A stretch of 64,000 nt of DNA from Bradysia coprophila (lineage: Eukaryota; Arthropoda; Insecta; Diptera; Sciaridae), in contig NW_023503493.1 of assembly GCF_014529535.1 (NCBI RefSeq), forward strand, positions 1,054,001-1,118,000, read 5' to 3'. Below are positions 1-11,794 of this stretch, one piece after another. A program made the position numbers and the translations under genes. A model generated the notes under the pieces. That model made no database searches. It was not told the DNA's origin and saw only the letters and a list, made by a program, of their open reading frames with translations. Within the stretch, counting starts at the first letter, position 1. Each line of letters starts with the position of its first letter.

Positions 1-231
1 ACAATATCTCGAGTAAATTTTGACCGAATTTCATGAATTTTTTTTTGTTTGAAAGGTATTAACGAATGTAAAGCGTCGGTACTATTTCCGGTCTCCTAAC
101 AAAATGGCTGCCGGCGGCCATATTGGATTTTAGTAAAATAGAAATATCTTGGGAAAAATGATACTTAGAGAGTTTCTGTTAACATGGAAATAATTTGTTA
201 TGTGTGTGGGGTTTCAGTGATTCCATATATG

Positions 232-370
232 GACATCTATATATACCTATATACAGCTATATTGAGCTATATACAGGCATATAGAGCTATATAATAGCAT
301 ATTCATCTGTGAAATGTTTATTTATAGGAAAATATAGGTAAATATAGCGGTATATAGCTGTTTAAATAGG
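232..370. repeat. AT-rich TATATAGCTATA-type repeat
   Basis: Degenerate runs of ATATAGCTATAT, TATACAGGCATATAG and similar over about 130 bp. No coding content in 1-780. Confidence 0.6.
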
Positions 371-787
371 AATTTATGAAATTTGACTTCGTACGGTGCT
401 GTCTATATTGCCTCCGGCAATTTATTTGTATATGATAACAAGGCAAAGAGTGGATAATGTAAGTGATTTTAAAGGGAGAATAGCTTTTCAGTAGAGAATG
501 AAGTAAAAGAAATGAAGAGTTTCACAGTAAAGGCTTTTGATACGAATAGGTGTTTCGTACGGGTCGGCGTTAGCTATTTTTTGAATACTAAAATGAAAAA
601 ATTAGAAATTTTCGAGATTTTTCGTTAATAAAAATATTGAAATGAAATGAAACACAACCCTTCGTACAATGCATCAATGAAATCGACACACCCTTGATCC
701 ACTAATTCGCCATAATTAAATCGTAAACATCAAAAAATCGATTCTACGGGATCTTTCTTTTCCAAACTCAAAATTTTCGGTGTATAG

Positions 788-1151
788 ACTGCGACGGAAC
801 ATACCGCAAAACCTGAATGTTTTCTCAAAATTCGGTACGACCGTAGATATCCCAAAATCTGACAGTTTTCTCAGAATACGAGACGACCGAAGTTATCCCA
901 AAATCTGAAAGTTTTCTCAAAATTCCGTACGACCGAAGTTATCCCAAAATCTGACAGTTTTCTCAGAATACGAAACGACCGAAGTTATCCCAAAATCTGA
1001 AAGTTTTCTCAAAATTCCAAATGTCTGAAGATTTCTCAAAATTGATTTAGTGCTACGAAATAGCGCTAACTGATTTTGTAGCGCAAAATCGTTCAAGGTT
1101 AGCGATATCGCTAAAATTTTGAGAAAACTTTTGAGCTAACTTAACCGTCAT
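788..1151. mobile_element. Truncated copy of the 8-bp-TSD MITE family
   Basis: Matches the right two thirds of the element at 29855-30482, including the ~47-bp internal tandem units (ACCGAAGTTATCCCAAAATC) and the terminal inverted repeat ending TAACTTAACCGTCAT. The left terminal repeat is absent. Confidence 0.8.
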
Positions 1152-1205
1152 ATTTTTTGTTGACAAAAAAATATCCAAAATGGCCGAAAAAAAATTAAAT
1201 CGGTC

Positions 1206-1452
1206 AAAAACTTCCAAGGCTGTATACTTTGGGGAGGTCACGCAGATACAGATACGCGGGTTACACACCACAGTTGATGATAAAATGGCCGATTTCATAC
1301 AAAAATTCACCTACTCTGATGATTCTCGTCGTCTTGATGATGTGGTGAATTTTTTTACATGTAAAATCATCAGAAGTGGTGTGTTCCCGCGTATCTAATA
1401 AAATGGCGGTCTGCGTGACCTCCTCAAAGTATACAGCCTTGAAAAACTTCAA
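1206..1452. mobile_element. Palindromic element, ~245 bp
   Basis: AAAACTTCCAAGGCTGTATA near 1206 and GGGGAGGTCACGCAG are mirrored by CTGCGTGACCTCCTC and TATACAGCCTTGAAAAACTT at 1415-1452. Open frames here on both strands are products of the palindrome. Confidence 0.75.
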
Positions 1453-1554
1453 GAGATATCCCGCGTAGAGTGCACTTTTTCATAGGGTATTTCAAAAGTG
1501 TCAAAAATATTTTTTTTATTTTTTTTTTTGGTTATTTCGTTTTTGAATGACGTG

Positions 1555-1682
1555 TACAGTCTTCGACATTTCAAATGTCTCACTGTCAAATTTTTCTGAG
1601 AATTTCATTGTGTCATTGCGAATTCACAATGACATTCTTTGAAAAAAATGACAGTGAGACATTTGAAATGTCGAAGACTGTA
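1555..1682. mobile_element. Palindromic MITE, 126 bp, TA-flanked
   Basis: ACAGTCTTCGACATTTCAAA at 1556 is exactly mirrored at the right end (1681). A TA at each edge would suit a Tc1/mariner-type duplication, but TA alone is weak evidence. Confidence 0.8.
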
Positions 1683-2819
1683 ATGGTAAAATAAGTAAAT
1701 TCTGCCCATTTCTTTTATTTTCGAAAAATGCTTAGGTACCCAGAATACGAAAAAACCGAAATATCTTGGCGAACTTTGAACTACAGGGTGGCACTCAATG
1801 TATTTTACTGTCCAAAATTGAATTTTATCTGAAACTGTATTTCATCACCTTTGCAACGATACCCCACACGACGCATTTGAACAATATTCGGATTTTTGGC
1901 TGAACCTGAAACGACCCAGAGTCGTGCTACTCGAAAGGAGAAAGCACCTCAGTAGTAATCCTTGCGGGAGACGCAATTACTGTTCAAAAATGTGCAGCTT
2001 TGTATTGTTTTGAAGGAAGTGGATTAGCAGCTAAAAGTCCGCTAAATGTCCGAAGTGTTGTATTGCTTTGACTCGACCAAAATTGTTGAAAAAAAATCTT
2101 TTATTCAACGAAGGGCGAACGAAACGTGTTACCGTTTACTATTCGTGACGAAACGATACCTCATTTTCTTTGTATTTGGATATGTGGATACATCGATAAA
2201 CTCTTGTTTTTAGTTGATATCACTCTTATCAGCGGTAAATAATGAATAGGCGCACAAAAAACCTCAAAAAAGCGGAACAAAATGGGAAAAAAGCGATAAA
2301 ATTTCGTCGATTTGGGGTAGACTCCCACTAAAGTTGCTCCAGCCCATTGCAGTGAAACTTATCCAAGGATGTTTTTGCATAGCATGGTACTACTGAGGCT
2401 ATAGGCAATCTTACCTTACATGCCATATCACTGACTTGTGTCACGGACTGCAGGCGGTCGGTGACCTGGGAAAATCACCTATTTTTTCTCCTAAAATCAT
2501 TGTAATCACCAACAGGTCATCAAGGCCTCTAAGGCTAGCTAAAAAGGCTTTTTTCTCAAAAATTGTTTCCCCCGACTAATCGCAAGAAAATGATTTTGGG
2601 GCTCATTTGGCAGAACCTTACTTCTTGACCTCGATCGTCGACAACAAAATAAATTTCACCAAACGTAGTACTACATTTCACTCACAACAGTTCAACGAAT
2701 CGAATGAGTTATAACTCAACAATATTCGTGACCCCTTGTCCCAAAATGTCCGATTTTGTTCGATGTTTTGGCGATATCACTCTTAAGTTTTATAAGCTGT
2801 CTGCTGGGGACGAAAGTTG

Positions 2820-2885
2820 AAAAATGTAAGCCCTTCGGCCCTTGGGCTTACATTTTTGACAGAAAAATGTAAGCCTAAGGTGCGA
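2820..2885. repeat. Short palindrome
   Basis: AAAAATGTAAGCCCTTCGG and its complement CCTTGGGCTTACATTTTT, followed by a third partial copy AAAAATGTAAGCC. Possible hairpin or MITE terminus. Confidence 0.6.
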
Positions 2886-3385
2886 GAGCTTCGTGTGATT
2901 CATTTAGTGCAAACAGGGGACGTGCTTTGCTTGTATTCATTAAGTCAGTGAAAGTCTGCGGAAGACATTCAAATATAGCTCCGGTACAAGAGTAGTCTTT
3001 GAATGCTACACATTCATCTGATGAAAGAGGGGCACCAATTGCAAATAAAATACCTTTCACGTTCAGACCCACTAGACATTCTCCAGTACACTTCAAGTTG
3101 GAGGAAAGACCAATTACGAAAATAATGGTTTTCTCGGCCCATTCCCGCAGCTCCCATGTTAATGATTTTCTGCGATCGACTTTCGGTATCCACAATAAAT
3201 CGAATTTGAAACCGACTTCTTATCATCCTATATCCTGGAGGAATTCTTTTGAAAAACAGCCCACCGAAATCGGACGCATTTTCCGTAATTGCTTGTGCTT
3301 CCGGGGCAAGTAGGGTCTTATTCGTTTTAAAATTCATCCATACTGTGACGTTGAAGTTTTCAACCGAAAAAGACTGAAAACTCAC
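2875..3385 (-). pseudogene. Two overlapping open frames that may be a frameshifted coding remnant
   Basis: One frame (2875-3195) reads protein-like text with spaced cysteines (SSNLKCTGECLVGLNVKGIL, SSDECVAFKDYSCTGAIFEC). Another (3014-3385) overlaps upstream in a different frame. I recognise no family. The upstream half overlaps the outer inverted repeat of fold-back copy 1, which argues for a remnant or chance. Low confidence. Confidence 0.2.
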
Positions 3386-3588
3386 ACTTTTCCAACAGAA
3401 GTTTCTCGAGGTACACTAGCCATAGATGGTCGTGTCTGGTGTCTTTAGAAAGGTAATTTTATATTGTTTCAGGGCAAATAGGGTCTTTTGGGGGTTAGGA
3501 AGCAAGTTACGATGAAATATGAGCACTTAAACATTTCAACTTGTCATATTTCATCGTAGACGCTACCATATTTGCCCCGAAACAATCA

Positions 3589-5177
3589 TGTCCGAAGCGT
3601 TAGCGGAGGACTTGACGCAGTCTAACTTCCAAAAAAAGAACGAAGAAAATTTTTTGAGACGCGGCAACTTTATATATAGCCGAGAATTTAAGTTTCTTTC
3701 CTTTGGCCTGTATCACCACCAATCCTATTGTATCTTATTCGCGCTTCAAATACAAGCAAAACGAGCTATCACTCGACTATGTAGGTTTAAAATTGCCGGA
3801 GATACATCGTTTTGAAGTTGGTCATTTTGATAGAAAATGCACCAAATTAACGTTTTCCAAACAATCAAAATCTTTCCACTTACTCTGTATGTTTCTATCT
3901 ATCTATCGACGGTCGATCTCGGAAACCAGTCAGCCAATCTCCATGAAATTTTGCAGGAGTCTCAGGGTGGGCATAAAAATGAAAATGTGATACGCCATTA
4001 CCCCAGGATAAACCAGAATTTTGTTTTATTGGCCTCGAAGTGGTTTCTGAGTGTGGTTTTCGAGGGTCGGGAACGCGTTTTCGGCTGTAGCTTAGCTGTA
4101 TTGAAACCTACAGAGGCGTGCGACCCATCAAATGAAAGGTATTCGTAACACGATTCGAACAAAAAAATAATTTAAAAAAATCGGGGCAGATTCGCTTGAG
4201 CTAGAGTGATTAAAGTGACCAAATTTTGAGCTACTCGAGCGTAGGATGAAAGGACTAATATTTTTGCGATTATGAGAGATAGAGAGTTACTTTCTTCAGC
4301 AAAGTTCTTCGTCAAATTTTCGATTTTCGTCCAATTTTCGAATTTCGTCGAATTTTCGAATTTCGTCGAATTTTCGAATTTCGTCGAATTTTCGAATTTT
4401 CGAATTTTCGAATTTCGTCTCGAATTTCGTCAAATTTTCGATTTTCGTCAAATTTTCGATTTTCGTCAAATTTTCGATTTTTGTCAAATTTTCGATTTTC
4501 GTTAAATTTTCGATTTTCGTCAAATTTTCAATTTTCGTCAAATTTTCGATTTTCGTCAAATTTTCGATTTTTGCCAAATTTTCAAATTTTGCCAAATTTC
4601 CGAATTTCTGTTATAAACTGTTATAAAAAGCAGTGTTCTAAAACTTCTAAAACGACTGATATCCCAACAAAAATCTCTTCGAGAAAAGTGTGACGCAGTC
4701 TTTGAAATACAATTTCTAAAATGAATGATATCGCTAGAGTTGACGCTTTCAGCTTCGTTACGCAAAAATTAAATTTTACACCCAATTTCAGTTCAAACAA
4801 GCTGGCTTAGTTATTCTCATCATCTGCCAAATAATTTCTACCAAAAAAATGTGACTGGAAACAACCAAAATTTTACCAAAAAAAATCTGCGTCGCAAAGT
4901 GGCAAATGTTCAGGACCAGCAAGAAAATTTATCTGCCACATGCGGCGCAGATTTTTTTGGTAAAATTTTGGTTGTTTCGAGTCAAATTTTTTTTTGGTAA
5001 AAATTATTTGGCAGATGATGAGAAAACCTGAGCCAGCTTGTTTGAACTAAAATTGGGTGTAAAATTTAATTTTTGCGTAACGAAGCTGAAAGCGTCAACT
5101 CTAGCGATTTCATTCATTTTAGAAATTGTACTTCAAAGGCTGCGTCACACTTTTCTCGAAGAGATTTTTGTTGGGAT
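3589..5177 (+). mobile_element. Modular fold-back element, copy 1
   Basis: It starts TGTCCGAAGCGTTAGCGGAG followed by GACTTGACGCAGTC. It then has the common module 3700-4270 (GATCTCGGAAACCAGTCAGC, CCATTACCCCAGGATAAACC), an 18-bp minisatellite (4309-4610), and an inverted repeat 4661-5177 with axis near 4919 (ATCCCAACAAAAATCTC versus its complement). The arms contain boxes ACTGATATC and GTGACGCAG. There is no coding capacity. The same modules in the same order recur at 18553, and inverted at 24.6-25.8, 45.5-47.5 and 52.0-53.2 kb. Confidence 0.75.
4309..4610. repeat. 18-bp minisatellite inside fold-back copy 1
   Basis: Tandem TCAAATTTTCGATTTTCG with variants (TCGAATTTCG). The unit is a multiple of three, so long repetitive open frames appear on both strands. 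They have no codon bias or start context suggesting a protein. Confidence 0.9.
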
Positions 5178-5668
5178 TATTAAATTACCTTTCTAAAGAC
5201 ACCAGACACGATCTTGCATGGCTCGTGTACCTCGAGAAATTTCTGTAAGAAAAGTGTAAGTTTTCGTTTTTGATCACCTCGCACTAGCCACACAAGATTC
5301 GAAGAATTCTTACGAATGTGGGCTTCTAGGGTCGAAGTGGCACACACACACACACACAGAAAAAAAGTCCACTGGAGAATGAGTCCGATTTCGGTCGGCT
5401 GTTTTTCAGAAGAATCCCTCAGAACAATGGTGAAAAATGTGGGTTTCCTGGTCGATTGCCGCAGCTTCCCAATAACTAGAGCTTTGGAACGGTGTGTGAG
5501 TTTCCAATGAAAAAATCCCTCTGAATCCGAATTTCATTTTTCTTTTTTATTACTTTCGTTTTGTAATGGTGTCAGGGACAGCAATGCAGAAGTTGCATTT
5601 AACAAAAAAAAATTAATCAAAAATTCTCGTTGGCTTAACAATTTGAATACGGAGCTGAGATGGACCAG

Positions 5669-8600
5669 CTATTTGCGATGACCACCGCGTCCGAAGCCCG
5701 ATTCCATCCGATACAGTGCGCTACCGCGACCCATACCCCGCAAATGAGATGAATTCAACTCAGCTGAAAAATAGGAAAATTTTCGCATTTTAGATGGTCA
5801 CACACAAGAGCCTCACACGCATATTGAATGAAGCATCGCAACTCTACAACTGTCGATCAACACTCACATTCAACAAATGATCTCGGCTCGTCCGAATCGC
5901 TTTCAAACTCGCCACGTTGAATCCACGGATTGCTACCGCTTGACGATGTCGACGTATTCCACGGATCGTCGATGACACGTTGATTGGGACGCTTTGCCGC
6001 TGGACCGGATTTACGATTGCGACTGCCCAATGACGGAAAGGCTTCGTCGTTGCTCTGAACGAACTCCGGTCTCTGCGGCCGTCCGGACCAATAAGACGGT
6101 GCTTGCGATGCTGTTGCGGCACAAGATGATTGTGCCTGAAATGGTAAAATTTCAATTTTGCTTTCAACCGATTCCGGTTCGAATGCACACAAACCTCGTC
6201 CGTGTACTCCGTGTACGTTCGGTTTTTGGTGTCGTTGGTGACGTTCATTTCAGTGTCATTGAGATTGCTGACCGATAAGTCGTTCTGTGTGGCATCTTGT
6301 ACGTGACTGATGTCGATTTCGGGCGGAAAATGTTTGCCGGAAATTAGGCCAATCGACAAGTCGACGCAGATGTGATCCAGGAAAATGTACGCCCAGTTTT
6401 GAACATGGGCCAGAGCACAGTATTTCGCGCAATCCAGTTCCTCGTGGTACTGTTGACAAGCAGATAAAATTATTGTCGCCATCCCGATCAGATTTAATGT
6501 TCTCAACTCACCGAGCATGCCGTACCGGCCAAATACGCGTAATCATCGCGTCGCAGATGCTCTTCGGCAATGTGAACCGATTTGAATGACTTTCGTTCCG
6601 TCGGACTGTTTTTGACGGCCATCTCCTTGATTTCGAAGAACAACAGATGCAACTGATACACCCGATAGGCATCGATGTCGTCGTTGTTGCCGAAATCGAT
6701 GAACGATTGAATGAATGACTTGATCATGGGAATGGTCTCTTTCGACGTGAACAGGATCGGCATTGGCTCGCCCATGAATTGTTTCATTTGGTCCAAAATG
6801 CATTTATAGTTCCTCTCGCCCTTGGAATTAGGAGGTATGGGCAGCCGATGAGTCTTCTCCGAATTGTCTTTCGCATCGAACAGGTAGCCCATTGGCACTT
6901 TTTCTGGAACAGAAAGAGGAAAACCGGGAGCGGTTGAAGTCTGGTTTTTTAGATTGCGATTCGTCGGATCGGGTTCGGGTCATTCAATTCAAGTTAAACC
7001 GAATCCGGATTTCATCCCTAAACTGAACTGACATTTTAGGCTCGACCCGAACCTGGAATTTTCGGGTTACACCTGAGCCCGACTCGAACCTGACCCGCAT
7101 CCGGTACGGAACTTGGACAGAAAATTTCAGGTTAGGTTCAGGTTCTGGTCAAACCGGAAAGTAAAAGTTCAGGTTCAAGTCAACCCGGAAAGCGACAGTT
7201 CAGGTTCGAGTCAACACTGAGCGCTAAAGTTCAGGTTCTGGTCAACACGGAAAGTGAAAGGTCAGGTTCATGTCATCACTGAGAGCCAAAGTTCAGGTTC
7301 GTGTCAACCCGGAAAGCGAAAGTTCAGATTTGTGTCAACTCTGAGAGCTAAAGTTCAGCTTTGTGTCAACCCTGAGAGCGAAAGGTCAGGTTTGAGTCAA
7401 CACTGAGAGCTAAAGTTCAGGCTCGTGTCAACCCTGAGATCGAAAGTTCAGGTTCGGGTCAACCCGGAAAGCGAAAGTTCAGATTTGTGTCAACTCTGAG
7501 AGCTAAAGTTCAGGCTCGTGTCAACCCTGAGAGCGAAAGTTCAGGTTCGGGTCAACCCGGAAAGCGAAAGTTCATATCTGTGTCAACTCTGAGAGCTAAA
7601 GTTCAGCTTTGTGTCAACCCTGAGAGCGAAAGGTCAGGTTTGAGTCAACACTGAGAGCTAAAGTTCAGGCTCGTGTCAACCCTGAGAGCGAAAGTTCAGG
7701 TTCGGGTCAACCCGGAAAGCGAAAGTTCAGATTTGTGTCAACTCTGAGAGCTAAAGTTCAGCTTTGTGTCAACCCTGAGAGCGAAAGGTCAGATTTGAGT
7801 CAACACTGAGAGCTAAAGTTCAGGCTCGTGTCAACCCTGAGAGCGAAAGTTCAGGTTCGGGTCAACCCGGAAAGCGAAAGTTCAGATTTGTGTCAACTCT
7901 GAGAGCTAAAGTTCAGCTTTGTGTCAACCCTGAGAGCGAAAGTTCAGGTTCGTGTCAACCCGGAAAGCGAAAGTTCATATTTGTGTCAACTCTGAGAGCT
8001 AAAGTTCAGCTTTGTGTCAACCCTGAGAGCGAAAGGTCAGGTTTGAGTCAACACTGAGAGCTAAAGTTCAGGCTTCGTGTCAACCCTGAGAGCGAAAGTT
8101 CAGGTTCGGGTCAACACTGAGAGCTAAAGTTCAGGCTCGTGTCAACCCTGAGAGCCAAAGTTCAGGTTCTTGTCAACCCGGAAAGCGAAAGTTCAGATTT
8201 GTGTCAACTCTGAGAGCTAAAGTTCAGCTTTGTGTCAACCCTGAGAGCGAAAGGTCAGGTTTGAGTCAACACTGAGAGCTAAAGTTCAGGCTCGTGTCAA
8301 CCCTGAGAGCGAAAGTTCAGGTTCGGGTCAACCCGGAAAGCGAAAGTTCAGATTTGTGTCAACTCTGAGAGCTAAAGTTCAGGCTCGTGTCAACCCTGAG
8401 AGCGAAAGTTCAGGTTCGGGTCAACCCGGAAAGCGAAAGTTCAGATTTGTGTCAACTCTGAGAGCTAAAGTTCAGCTTTGTGTCAACCCTGAGAGCGAAA
8501 GGTCAGATTTGAGTCAACACTGAGAGCTAAAGTTCAGGCTCGTGTCAACCCTGAGAGCGAAAGTTCAGGTTCGGGTCAACCCGGAAAGCGAAAGTTCAGA

Positions 8601-9741
8601 TTTGTGTCAACTCTGAGAGCTAAAGTTCAGCTTTGTGTCAACCCTGAGAGCGAAAGTTCAGGTTCGGGTCAACCCGGAAAGCGAAAGTTCATATTTGTGT
8701 CAACTCTGAGAGCTAAAGTTCAGCTTTGTGTCAACCCTGAGAGCGAAAGGTCAGGTTTGAGTCAACACTGAGAGCTAAAGTTCAGGCTCGTGTCAACTCT
8801 GAGAGCGAAAGTTCAGGTTCGGGTCAACCCGGAAAGCGAAAGTTCAGATTTGTGTCAACTCTGAGAGCTAAAGTTCAGCTTTGTGTCAACCCTGAGAGCG
8901 AAAGGTCAGATTTGAGTCAACACTGAGAGCTAAAGTTCAGGCTCGTGTCAACCCTGAGAGCGAAAGTTCAGGTTCGGGTCAACCCGGAAAGTGAAACGTC
9001 AACCCGGAAAGCGAAAGTTTTTAGGTTCGCGTTGAGTCCCGTGACGTAATCTGTGGTGTGCAGGTTGCAGACTTATTGAAGACAAAACGAACAACGGTGC
9101 AAAAGCTAGCTTAACTTACCTGGATCCACGTACGTGTGGAATTTGCTGATAATTCCGTGTTCGAACGAGAATCTCACCATCGCAATCTCTGCGGGCAGGT
9201 AGTGTTCGTTGATGTTAATAAAATAATTGCCGGAAATGAAGATGAATTCTTGCGATGCAATGGCTAACGACGGGGGAAAAACATTTCCAAATTACATCTC
9301 CAAACTCCGATCATATTTGCAGCGCAAAACTCACTATTGTTGGTGAATCCATGCACGACGGTGTCCTGAATCGTACGCATCATGGTGCGATTTTCCTGTT
9401 CCAACTTCTTCTGTGCTCGCTCAATGACCGACAAAGCGATTCCCTGCGACGTGTACTTTTCCGCTTCTCTTCTCGGGCCGCATTTCATCTCTTTGGCTTG
9501 CTTCTCAAATGGTCCCCGTTGTTGGGCCGTCATGTTCTGTACACAAAGAACGAAGTTCGTCGACATTTAGCCGGAAATCATAACCACAAAAAATAATCCC
9601 TTAGTTCGTTACCTGCCAGCTTGTGGACGCAGCAGCCGATACGTCTGAAAGTGCATTATAATGACGTCCTTTCCGGCGTTCTTCTTCTTTGAAATGCAAC
9701 ATGTAGTAGAAGAAGCCGTTCTTTGGTGGTTTTTTCGGCAT
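5669..9741 (-). CDS. mael: Maelstrom protein, 7 exons, about 494 aa
   Basis: Exons (minus strand): 9613-9741, 9335-9536, 9120-9263, 6512-6903, 6195-6449, 5868-6135, 5669-5763. All joins use GT/AG, phases agree, and the total is 1485 nt. Exons 1-2 give the N-terminal HMG-box-like region (KNGFFYYMLHF, then a basic helical stretch). Exons 3-5 give the maelstrom domain, with FEHGIISKFHTYVDP resembling the human protein's EGIMADFHSFINP and a C288-x2-H291-x8-C300 cluster in the SYHEELDCAKYCALAH segment. The tail is low-complexity and ends GRG/FGRGGHRK. Family knowledge: Maelstrom acts in the germline piRNA pathway, in nuage and nucleus, in Piwi-dependent transposon silencing. Length fits the fly protein (about 460 aa). 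Start: first ATG before the HMG-like region. A polyA signal (AATAAA, minus) lies near 5546-5551. Intron 3 (6904-9119) is filled by a minisatellite. Very confident of identity, confident of exons. Confidence 0.93.
7130..9020. repeat. 31-bp minisatellite with 155-bp higher-order unit in mael intron 3
   Basis: About 60 head-to-tail copies of a 31-bp unit built on AAAGTTCAGGTTCGGGTCAA. Variants recur in fixed order (CCGGAAAGCG, CTGAGAGCTAAAG, CTGAGAGCGAAAGG, CTGAGAGCTAAAGTTCAGG, CTGAGAGCGAAAG), giving a five-unit repeat of about 155 bp. The array lies wholly inside intron 3 of mael. The flank at 6950-7130 has related but degenerate GGGTTCGGGT motifs. Confidence 0.95.
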
Positions 9742-9759
9742 TTTGTCACGATGTTGCTG

Positions 9760-10100
9760 CGGTTGTCAAAAACAAAAATGATTTTTGATGACTGGCAATC
9801 TATGCGTTCCACATTAAAATGAAATTCCGTTAGATGAACATTGTTATTGTCCCTCACAAAACATCACAAAAATTAATGACGAAAATAACTGAGGGAGAAG
9901 GGAGAAGGGGGGTCGATTCTATGTAAAAATGTGTTCACTTTTTGGCAGTGCCTGAAAGGAATATCTGTCTGACATCACTGGAGGTAAATTGAACTCAGTG
10001 TTGACAGCCAGGTCCATTTCATTATGACTTCGCCGACTTCGCTCAAAATTTGCTGGCATCACTGACAGACGCAGCATGTTGAGTATATTGCGTCTTATAA
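9760..10100. other. Region upstream of mael start codon
   Basis: No gene seen. It should contain the mael promoter and 5' UTR. I see no convincing TATA box or initiator that fixes the transcription start. Confidence 0.3.
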
Positions 10101-10106
10101 GATTGT

Positions 10107-10253
10107 TTATGACGGGGAAGTGTTTTGAAGGGGAAATTGAGTTTGAACAAAGAACTTGTGGGAGCTGTCAAAACATTTACACAAAAGAATTTGTTCTTCA
10201 TTTGGCACCTCCCGCAAATTCGAAGAGAAAAATAGGTTTCCCCGTCATAGGAT
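10107..10253. mobile_element. Short inverted-repeat element
   Basis: TTATGACGGGGAA at the left is mirrored by TTTCCCCGTCATA at the right. Nothing coding inside. Confidence 0.55.
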
Positions 10254-10440
10254 GAAAAATTGAACCGTTTGAACAAAAAACCAGATTTTCGCATTTCTGG
10301 TCGCAAGACAACAAAGCACCGTAGTGTCTCGCTGGAAATGTTTTTTTTTTAGGATTCGGGGACGAAAATTAGGTCAATTTTTTTCCAGGTTTTTTTTTGC
10401 TGGTTTTCGGCCCTTTGCATGAAAAATTACTTCTTTTACA

Positions 10441-10600
10441 TGTTTTGGACGAGTGATCTGAGGCACTTTCGCTTGTAGACCTCACAACATTGCCTCAAAT
10501 CAATCGTCCAAAACAGGTACACAAATAACTGTTTTTTCGACGTGTGGGACATATTCCTCGAAATACAACCTGTCCACACGTCCCACCAAAAAATGTTTCC
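10441..10600. repeat. Adjacent hairpins
   Basis: TGTTTTGGACGA (10441) mirrored at 10503-10515, then TCGACGTGTGGGAC mirrored by GTCCACACGTCCCA at about 10572. Two neighbouring palindromes. Confidence 0.5.
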
Positions 10601-11246
10601 CAACGAGACAGTAATGTACCTCGGCCTCCAAAAAATGTCCGAATTTTCCATACAAAATTGTAACAAAGGAAATCGAATTACGTGTTGATTGTTGCTGTGC
10701 TACACCCCCCAAAATAAACGAAAGAAAGAAAATCTATCACAGACACAACCAAATTGTTGCATTACCTTCACTTTCCTCTTAAAATGACAAATTAACAAAG
10801 GACCGACTGTTTGTTGCGCAACAACTGCTAATAATATGTACAATTATAAGCTCATGGAACTCCGTTTCTAAGTTATTTAACCATACAAAACCAAATTTTC
10901 ACTCGATTAACTTGCGCTCAACTCACTTCAAATGGAATGATTTTACGCAATTTATTTGTCACGCTTTCAACAGCCGAATGCCTCTTGTCTCACATCTAAA
11001 CTAGATTCCAATGCGATTCACAACCTCACAAGACGTATTTATTTGCTGTATAGTCACACACACACACAAGGCGCGTAGTAGTGGTAGAAGCAAATAAGAA
11101 CACGTATAATACTTATTAGAAGCAGTGATTCACTGATAAACAGAGGCGCCGACTCCTAAGGTTGAAGTAATTTTATGCGACGAAATGTGCTTGAAAATGT
11201 AATAGAACTACAAAACCAAATATCTTTGCCATTTGAGTTTTACTGT

Positions 11247-11367
11247 GCTTTCACAAAGCGATGCGAAAGTGAAAGATGTGAAATTTTACTTTTGTCCTAC
11301 TGTCAAAGAACAAAAGAAAAATTTCGCATCTGTCACTTTCGCGTCGTTGTGTGTAGGTACAGTTAGG
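11247..11367. mobile_element. MITE of the GACAGATGCGAAATTTT family, copy 1
   Basis: Inverted repeat ACTGTGCTTTCACAAAGCGA ... TCGTTGTGTGTAGGTACAGT with inner arms CGAAAGTGAAAGATGTGAAA / TTTCGCATCTGTCACTTTCG. Close relatives are at 30990-31277 and 42735-42857. Confidence 0.75.
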
Positions 11368-11794
11368 AATAATTCACAGTCGTCCGGTTTGACAAGGCTG
11401 TAAACTTTGGGACTCCCTAAAGTTTACAGCCTTGCGTTTTGCCTCCGTTTAGTTATCCGTTTTTACGTGACGTTTCTATTGTTTAGATGACTTTTGCATT
11501 GTATTAATTCCAACTGTCAAGTAAACGGCTGGAAAATGTAGGCAAAACGGCTCGAAAACGGACTATTGATTTGAATAGGGCATGGGGCGACGTACCCTGA
11601 AACCTACAAAGGCGTCATATTCAGCTGAAGAAAATTTGCGGACAAGTGGTGAAAACGTCAACAAGATCCATGCCCTATTCAACTTTAGTTTCCAAACAGC
11701 AGATTCCCTATAGGTCAAGGTAAATATACGTGCTGAATATAACGCAGACCGTCAGAGAACAGCAAGAGATCCAAAGTTTCGGGTGAATATAAGA

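Larger units (their letters stand above)
3230..5420. repeat. Outer inverted repeat around fold-back copy 1
   Basis: 3388-3462 (TTTCTCGAGGTACACTAGCC, GTCGTGTCTGGTGTCTTTAG) is complementary to 5186-5261. Further out, 3245-3285 (GAAAAACAGCCCACCGAAAT) pairs with 5380-5420 when the latter is read in the same orientation after inversion of the flank. So copy 1 seems to have landed inside, or to be part of, a larger inverted-repeat element of about 2.2 kb. A related segment occurs at 44300-44470. Confidence 0.6.

Noticed and set aside
4272..4595. Open frames rich in FRQIFDF or ENLTKI
   Set aside because: Translations of an 18-bp minisatellite. The same applies at 19299-19863, 24631-25157 and 45051-45281.
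5844..6278. Alternative frames over mael exons 5-6
   Set aside because: Only the spliced minus frame keeps the maelstrom domain and splice phases.
11041..11080. CACACACA run as a possible regulatory or Z-DNA site
   Set aside because: Ordinary dinucleotide microsatellite. Similar runs at 5340 and 46510.
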